Assembly: GCA_028290385.1 (NCBI GenBank)
Contig: JAQGJZ010000031.1
Location: 1-20,687 of the forward strand
Length of the DNA: 20,687 nt
Source of the DNA: Enterovirga sp.
GTDB lineage: Bacteria > Pseudomonadota > Alphaproteobacteria > Rhizobiales > Beijerinckiaceae
Direction: 5' to 3'
The position numbers were made by a program, and so were the translations under genes. Within the stretch, counting starts at the first letter, position 1, and each line of letters starts with the position of its first letter. Of this stretch, positions 16,348-20,687 are shown piece after piece. Under the pieces are notes generated by a model. That model did not search any database. It had not been told where the DNA came from and saw only the letters and a list, made by a program, of their open reading frames with translations.

Positions 16348-16372
16348 AGGGCGGCCTCAGGGCCGCCCTTTT
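16348..16372 (+). terminator. Intrinsic terminator after tsf
   Basis: A 9-bp stem, AGGGCGGCC (16348-16356) with GGCCGCCCT (16361-16369), has a 4-nt loop and is followed by TTT. It begins 6 nt after the tsf stop. It likely ends most rpsB-tsf transcripts, leaving some readthrough or a separate promoter for pyrH. Confidence 0.8.
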
Positions 16373-16424
16373 CGTATGGGCAAGGGGTGGGACCGCCGGG
16401 CGCGGTTCCGAGGAGATGTGATCT

Positions 16425-17141
16425 GTGACAAGGCCGTATCGGCGCGTTCTCGTGAAGCTGTCCGGCGAGGCGCTCGCCGCGCCCGACGGTTACTGGCTGT
16501 ACGCCCCGACGCTCGCCGAACTCGCGGCCGACATCGCGGCGACCGCCGCGCGCGGCACGCAGCTCGCGGTGGTGGTCGGCGGCGGCAACATCATCCGCGG
16601 CACCCGCATCAGCCAGGCCGGCTGGATCGACCGGCCGACCGCGGATTCGATGGGCATGCTGGCGACCGTGATGAACTCGCTGGCGCTCGAGACGGCGCTG
16701 AACGCCGCAGGCGTGTCGGCCCGGACGATGTCGGCCGTGTCCATGCCGACGATCTGCGAGACCTATGCGCGCCAGCCCGCGCTGCACCACCTGGCCCGCG
16801 GCCAGGTGATCGTGCTCGCCGGCGGGACGGGCAACCCCTTTTTCACCACGGACACGGCGGCCGTGCTCCGCGCGGCCGAGCTGCATTGCGACGCGGTGCT
16901 GAAGGCGACGCAGGTGGACGGCGTGTATTCGGCCGATCCGAAGGTCGATCCGGAGGCCGTGCGCTATGACCGGCTCACGCATGACGAGGCGATCCGCCGC
17001 GACCTGAAGGTGATGGACACCGCCGCCTTTGCGCTGGCGCGCGAGTCGCGGCTGACCGTGATCGTCGGCTCGGTGCATGCGCCGAGCTCGGTCAAGGCGA
17101 TCCTGGACGGCGAGGCGCCCTCCACGGTCGTCGCCCCTTGA
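16425..17141 (+). CDS. pyrH: Uridylate (UMP) kinase
   Basis: A 238-residue hexameric-type bacterial UMP kinase of the amino acid kinase family, phosphorylating UMP to UDP with ATP. The N-terminal phosphate-binding lysine and glycine are in VLVKLSGEAL (K11, G14). Then come VVVGGGNIIRG, the DSMGMLATVMNSLALE helix conserved in PyrH, and the UMP-binding LAGGTGNPFFTTDTAA. Near the C-terminus are LKATQVDGVYSADPK and LKVMDTAAFALARE. GTG 16425 is the start, with AGGAG (16411-16415) 9 nt upstream. It follows the tsf terminator by 52 nt and precedes frr by 52 nt, the standard order. Confidence 0.96.
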   Translation: MTRPYRRVLVKLSGEALAAPDGYWLYAPTLAELAADIAATAARGTQLAVVVGGGNIIRGTRISQAGWIDRPTADSMGMLATVMNSLALETALNAAGVSARTMSAVSMPTICETYARQPALHHLARGQVIVLAGGTGNPFFTTDTAAVLRAAELHCDAVLKATQVDGVYSADPKVDPEAVRYDRLTHDEAIRRDLKVMDTAAFALARESRLTVIVGSVHAPSSVKAILDGEAPSTVVAP

Positions 17142-17193
17142 TGCATGCGCGGGCCGCGCTTAAACCCTTACAATTCATAAGAGAACCACGTCC

Positions 17194-17757
17194 ATGGCCG
17201 CCACGACGTTCGATGTCAGCGATCTGAAACGCCGCATGCAGGGCGCGATCAATTCGCTCAAGCAAGACCTCGGAAGCCTGCGCACCGGCCGCGCCACGCC
17301 GAGCCTCGTCGAGCCGATCCAGGTCGAAGCCTATGGGGCAACGATGTCCATGGCGCAGGTCGCGACCGTGAGCGTGCCCGAGCCGCGCCTCCTGTCCATC
17401 CAGGTCTGGGACCGCAGCATGGTGACGGCGGTCGAAAAGGCGATCCGCCAGTCCGATCTCGGCCTGAACCCCCAGACGGAGGGCCAGGTCATCCGCCTGC
17501 GCATCCCGGAGATGAACGAGCAGCGCCGCAAGGAGATGGTGAAGGTCGCGCACAAATATGCCGAGGAGGCGCGCATCGCCGCCCGCCATGTGCGCCGCGA
17601 CGGCCTCGACGCCCTGAAGAAGATGGAGAAGGACGGCGACATCAGCGAGGATGACGGCAAGCGTCAGGCCGACCAGGTCCAAAAGGCGACCGACCAGACC
17701 ATCGCCGAGATCGACAGCGTGGTGGCCGCTAAAGAAAAGGAAATCATGCAGGTCTAA
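17194..17757 (+). CDS. frr: Ribosome recycling factor
   Basis: A 187-residue protein that, with EF-G, splits post-termination ribosomes. It matches RRF over its full length. Marker stretches are [57 protein letters not shown] and the long C-terminal helix with [20 protein letters not shown]. Length is normal (about 185). ATG 17194 has only a weak purine stretch (AAGAGAA, ending 10 nt upstream). The 52-nt gap from pyrH has a small GCGCG/CGCGC hairpin at 17147-17159 and an AT-richer stretch (TTAAACCCTTACAATTC) that could hold a promoter -10. uppS follows 30 nt after the stop. Confidence 0.97.
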   Translation: MAATTFDVSDLKRRMQGAINSLKQDLGSLRTGRATPSLVEPIQVEAYGATMSMAQVATVSVPEPRLLSIQVWDRSMVTAVEKAIRQSDLGLNPQTEGQVIRLRIPEMNEQRRKEMVKVAHKYAEEARIAARHVRRDGLDALKKMEKDGDISEDDGKRQADQVQKATDQTIAEIDSVVAAKEKEIMQV

Positions 17758-17787
17758 TCTTCGCGAGTTCGGCGAGCAGGACCCCGC

Positions 17788-18552
17788 ATGCCATCCGAAT
17801 CCACGGCCTTGAGTATCGCGCTGGCTGAGCCGGCGCTCGCTCCGCTGCCCCGCCACGTCGCCATCATCATGGATGGCAACGGCCGCTGGGCGTCGAGCCG
17901 CGGGTTGCCGCGCCTCGAAGGACATCGGCGCGGCGTCGAGGCCGTCCGGCGCACGGTGCGGGCCGCGGCGACGCTCGGCATCGAGCACCTCACCGTCTAC
18001 GGCTTCTCGGCCGAGAACTGGCGCCGCCCGGCGCAGGAGGTGGCCGACCTGTTCGGGCTGCTGAAACGCTTCATCCGGGTCGATTTGGCGCAGCTCCACG
18101 CCAACAACGTCCGCGTGACCGTGATCGGGCAGCGCGGCGCGCTGGCCGACGACATCCGCGTTCTTCTGGACGAAGCGGAGGAGGTCACGCGCCAGAACAC
18201 CGGCCTCAACCTCGTGGTCGCGTTCAATTACGGCGGGCGGCAGGAGATCGTTGAAGCGGTGCGCCGCCTCGCCCGGCAGGTGCAGGCGGGCGCGCTCGAT
18301 CCGGACGCGATCGACATGGATACCATCACGGCCGCGCTCGACACGCGCGGCATCCCCGACCCCGACCTCGTGATCCGCACCTCGGGCGAGATGCGGGTAT
18401 CGAACTTCCTGCCCTGGCAGACCGCCTATTCCGAGTTCGTGTTTCTGCCCGATCTCTGGCCCGACTTCGACGAAGCGGCCTTCCGCCATGCGCTGGACGT
18501 GTTCCGCGGTCGCGACCGCCGCTTCGGCGGGCGGAGCGTGAAGGCTGTCTGA
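17788..18552 (+). CDS. uppS: Isoprenyl transferase (undecaprenyl diphosphate synthase)
   Basis: A 254-residue cis-prenyltransferase that adds isopentenyl units to farnesyl diphosphate to make the C55 carrier for peptidoglycan and O-antigen. The catalytic motif MDGNGRWA has D29, and it is followed by the phosphate-binding [17 protein letters not shown]. The [11 protein letters not shown] segment, the FNYGGRQEI segment, and [20 protein letters not shown] with the diphosphate-binding arginines are all intact. GEMR in place of the more common GEQR is a minor change. ATG 17788 has AGGA about 6 nt upstream. It overlaps none of its neighbours but lies 2 nt before cdsA, so the two are probably coupled. 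Its substrate precursors come from the dxr pathway in the same block. Confidence 0.96.
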   Translation: MPSESTALSIALAEPALAPLPRHVAIIMDGNGRWASSRGLPRLEGHRRGVEAVRRTVRAAATLGIEHLTVYGFSAENWRRPAQEVADLFGLLKRFIRVDLAQLHANNVRVTVIGQRGALADDIRVLLDEAEEVTRQNTGLNLVVAFNYGGRQEIVEAVRRLARQVQAGALDPDAIDMDTITAALDTRGIPDPDLVIRTSGEMRVSNFLPWQTAYSEFVFLPDLWPDFDEAAFRHALDVFRGRDRRFGGRSVKAV

Positions 18553-18554
18553 GG

Positions 18555-19394
18555 GTGGCTGATCCAAACGGGCGCGCGGGGAAGCAGGCTGGGGAACTCG
18601 GCCTGCGCGCCGCGTCCGGCATCGTGCTCGCGGCGCTTGCGCTCGGCACGGCCTGGCTCGGCGGCCCGGTTTTCGCGGCGCTGTGGCTCGCGGCCGGCAT
18701 CGCGATCGCCTTCGAGTGGCTGTCGATCACGCGGGCGCAGCCCCGCGCCATCCTCGGCGCCCTGTGCGCCGCCGGCCTCGCCGGCCTCGTCGTCGCCTAC
18801 AAGCTCGATACGGGATGGTGGGGCGAGATCGCCCTCCTCGGCCTCGTGCTGGGCGCAATCGCCCTGCTGGCCGAGACGCCGCGCGACCGGGCTTGGGCGA
18901 CCGCCGGCTTCCTCTGCGCCGCCGTCGTTGCGGCCATTCCGACCATGCTGCGCGACGATCCGGATTTCGGCACCCTCGCGGTGCTATGGATGTTCGGGGT
19001 GGTCTGGACCACGGATGTTGCGACCTATTTCACCGGCCGGGCGCTCGGCGGGCCCAAGCTCGCCCCGACGATCAGCCCGAAGAAGACCTGGTCGGGCTTC
19101 CTCGGCGGGGTCGGCGGTGCCACGCTGGTCGGCACGCTCGTGGTGCAGTTCGGCCGCGGCGGCGGCACGGGGTTCCCGGGCGGGGTCTTCGGCATCGTGC
19201 TCGCCTCCGCGTTCGCGTCGGTCGCCAGCCAGGTCGGCGATCTCGCCGAATCCGGGCTGAAGCGCCGCTTCGGCGCGAAGGATTCGGGGCAGCTCATCCC
19301 GGGCCATGGCGGCGTCATGGACCGGCTCGACGGTTTTGCGGCGGTGGCGCTTCTCTGTGGCGTCGCCCTGGCAGGCTCGCGCCTGGCGCGCTGA
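18555..19394 (+). CDS. cdsA: Phosphatidate cytidylyltransferase (CDP-diglyceride synthase)
   Basis: A 279-residue inner-membrane enzyme making CDP-diacylglycerol from CTP and phosphatidic acid, the branch point of phospholipid synthesis. About seven or eight hydrophobic segments are seen, beginning with GIVLAALALGTAWLGGPVFA. The family signature is intact near the C-terminus: GDLAESGLKRRFGAKDSGQL followed by IPGHGGVMDRLDG, with the metal-binding aspartates, and the middle DVATYFTGRALGGPKLAP is also typical. GTG 18555 is 2 nt after the uppS stop. Its own ribosome site is poor (GAGG directly abutting), which fits translational coupling to uppS. Confidence 0.95.
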   Translation: MADPNGRAGKQAGELGLRAASGIVLAALALGTAWLGGPVFAALWLAAGIAIAFEWLSITRAQPRAILGALCAAGLAGLVVAYKLDTGWWGEIALLGLVLGAIALLAETPRDRAWATAGFLCAAVVAAIPTMLRDDPDFGTLAVLWMFGVVWTTDVATYFTGRALGGPKLAPTISPKKTWSGFLGGVGGATLVGTLVVQFGRGGGTGFPGGVFGIVLASAFASVASQVGDLAESGLKRRFGAKDSGQLIPGHGGVMDRLDGFAAVALLCGVALAGSRLAR

Positions 19395-19404
19395 GGAGAA
19401 GCTT

Positions 19405-20592
19405 TTGGGGCATCGCATCACCATTCTCGGAGCGACGGGCTCGATCGGCAAATCGACCGCCGACGTCCTCGCCCAGCATCCCGGACGGTTCGAGGTCGCC
19501 GCCCTTGTGGCCGGCAGCGACGTGCGCGGCGTCGCCGAGATGGCGCGCCGGCTGCGCCCGTCCTTTGTCGCGCTCGCCGATGCCTCGCGGCAGACGGCGC
19601 TGCGGGACGCGCTGTCGGGATCGGGAATCGCGAATGGGGCAGGGGCCTCGGCCGTGCTTGAGGCCGTCGAGCGGGAGGCCGAGACGATCGTCGCGGCGAT
19701 CTCCGGCGTCGCCGGTCTGGCGCCGACCCATGCGGCGCTGAAGCCCGGGCGGCGGATTGGGCTCGCCAACAAGGAAAGCCTCGTCTGCGCCGGCGCGGCC
19801 TTTATGCGCGATGCGGCGGCCATCGGCGCCGTGATCCTGCCCATGGATTCGGAGCACAACGCGCTCGCGCAGGCGCTCGCCTCCGGGCACCCGGACGACG
19901 TGGTCACGATGACGCTGACCGCCTCCGGCGGGCCGTTCCGGACCTGGGACGCCGCCCGGATCGCGGATGCGACGCCGGCGCACACGGCCAAGCACCCGAC
20001 CTATTCGATGGGCGCCAAGATCAACGTCGATTCGGCGAGCCTGATGAACAAGGGGCTTGAGCTGATCGAGGCGCACCACCTGTTCGGCCTCGGGCCGGAT
20101 CAGCTCGACGTCGTGGTGCACCCGCAATCGATCATCCACGGCCTCGTGCATTGGCGCGACGGCGCCGTCACGGCCGGCCTCGCCAATCCGGACATGAAGA
20201 TCCCGATTGCGAACTGCCTCGCGATCGAGCGGCGGCTGACCATGGACGTGCCGCGTCTCGATCTTGCCGCGATCGGGGGCTTTACGTTCGAGGCTCCGGA
20301 CGAGGCGCGGTTCCCGTGCCTGCGGCTGGCGCGTGCGGCACTGGCCGCAGGGGGCGGCATGCCGGCGGTCCTGAACGGAGCCAACGAGATCGCGGTCGCG
20401 GCCTTCCTCGAGGGGCGCGCCACGTTCTCCGACATCGCGCGCGTGGTCGAGGAGACCTGCGCCGCGTTCGGCGGGGCTGCGGGCGGCGAGCCCGCGACGA
20501 TCGAAGACGCGCTGGCGCTCGATCGCGAAGCAAGACGGATCGCGGCCGGCCTGCTCGCGCCGGTGGCCCGGTCCGCGGCGGCACGGCTTTAA
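19405..20592 (+). CDS. dxr: 1-deoxy-D-xylulose 5-phosphate reductoisomerase
   Basis: A 395-residue NADPH-dependent enzyme that converts DXP to MEP, the committed step of the non-mevalonate isoprenoid pathway. The nucleotide-binding ILGATGSIGKST is at residues 7-18. The metal and substrate segments are GLANKESLVCAG, PMDSEHNALAQAL, TLTASGGPFR, PTYSMGAKINVDSASLMNKG and VVHPQSIIHGLV, all as expected, and the flexible loop is complete. The start is TTG 19405, with GAGGAG (19393-19398) 6 nt upstream. Upstream in-frame starts would fall inside cdsA and add non-homologous residues. It lies 10 nt after cdsA and 10 nt before rseP. Confidence 0.96.
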   Translation: MGHRITILGATGSIGKSTADVLAQHPGRFEVAALVAGSDVRGVAEMARRLRPSFVALADASRQTALRDALSGSGIANGAGASAVLEAVEREAETIVAAISGVAGLAPTHAALKPGRRIGLANKESLVCAGAAFMRDAAAIGAVILPMDSEHNALAQALASGHPDDVVTMTLTASGGPFRTWDAARIADATPAHTAKHPTYSMGAKINVDSASLMNKGLELIEAHHLFGLGPDQLDVVVHPQSIIHGLVHWRDGAVTAGLANPDMKIPIANCLAIERRLTMDVPRLDLAAIGGFTFEAPDEARFPCLRLARAALAAGGGMPAVLNGANEIAVAAFLEGRATFSDIARVVEETCAAFGGAAGGEPATIEDALALDREARRIAAGLLAPVARSAAARL

Positions 20593-20602
20593 GGAGAGAG
20601 TG

Positions 20603-20687
20603 ATGGATTTCGTCGCTGCGGCGCTGGGCAAGACCGGGGCCCTCCTGGTCTACCCCGTCGCGTTTCTGTTCGTGCTGACCATCGTCG
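20603..20687 (+). CDS. rseP: RseP-type site-2 zinc metalloprotease, N-terminus only
   Basis: The first 28 codons are present; the frame begins MDFVAAALGKTGALLVYPVA and continues into FLFVLTIV as a membrane helix at the right edge. The HExxH zinc motif expected soon after is beyond the window. AGGAG (20592-20596) is 6 nt before ATG 20603; an in-frame GTG at 20600 is less well placed. The call rests mainly on gene order: in alphaproteobacteria dxr is followed by rseP, which cuts anti-sigma factors and signal-peptide remnants in the membrane. The hydrophobic start agrees. Confidence 0.8.
   Translation, partial: MDFVAAALGKTGALLVYPVAFLFVLTIV

Overview
The window is a contiguous, GC-rich piece of alphaproteobacterial chromosome, most likely from the Hyphomicrobiales (Rhizobiales). 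Three things point there: the core block rpsB-tsf-pyrH-frr-uppS-cdsA-dxr-rseP; a ribosomal protein S2 with a C-terminal helix-hairpin-helix extension; and a class II DAHP synthase, an alphaproteobacterial-type glutathione reductase and a phasin in one neighbourhood. Genus cannot be told from sequence alone. No phage, insertion sequence, CRISPR array, tRNA or rRNA was seen.

Layout. 1-376 (-) is the start of an Ala/Pro-rich single-span membrane protein that runs off the left edge. It diverges from a phasin gene (544-894). At 1049-4245 a lipid/membrane module has a phospholipase D-like gene on + that converges, with overlapping 3' ends, on a - strand pair: an UPF0104 (YbhN-like) membrane protein and an endonuclease/exonuclease/phosphatase (YbhP-like) protein. 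Two small - strand genes follow: a two-span membrane protein and a zinc-ribbon-like protein. Next come glutathione reductase (gor, +), a convergent SDR oxidoreductase (-), class II DAHP synthase (+), a 27-residue one-span membrane peptide gene (-) that shares a bidirectional terminator with it, and glutamyl-tRNA synthetase (gltX, +). A BrnT-type toxin gene with a frameshifted helix-turn-helix antitoxin gene follows, then creA, a convergent exported Cys-containing protein (-), and cysteinyl-tRNA synthetase (cysS, +).

A 614-nt stretch without a convincing gene separates cysS from the housekeeping block. It contains tandem stem-loops, a plausible sigma70-type promoter and a hairpin in the rpsB leader. 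From 14285 to the right edge all genes lie on +: rpsB and tsf (translation), pyrH (UMP kinase), frr (ribosome recycling), uppS (undecaprenyl-PP synthesis), cdsA (CDP-diacylglycerol), dxr (MEP isoprenoid pathway) and the start of rseP (site-2 protease). dxr supplies isoprenoid precursors that uppS uses, and cdsA feeds phospholipid synthesis, so the block joins translation to envelope building.

Most of the window is ordinary core genome. The most notable points are the one-base frameshift in the antitoxin beside an intact toxin, the S2 extension, the rpsB leader with a TTG start, and small membrane-protein genes that automated annotation easily misses. I found no convincing new multi-gene system.
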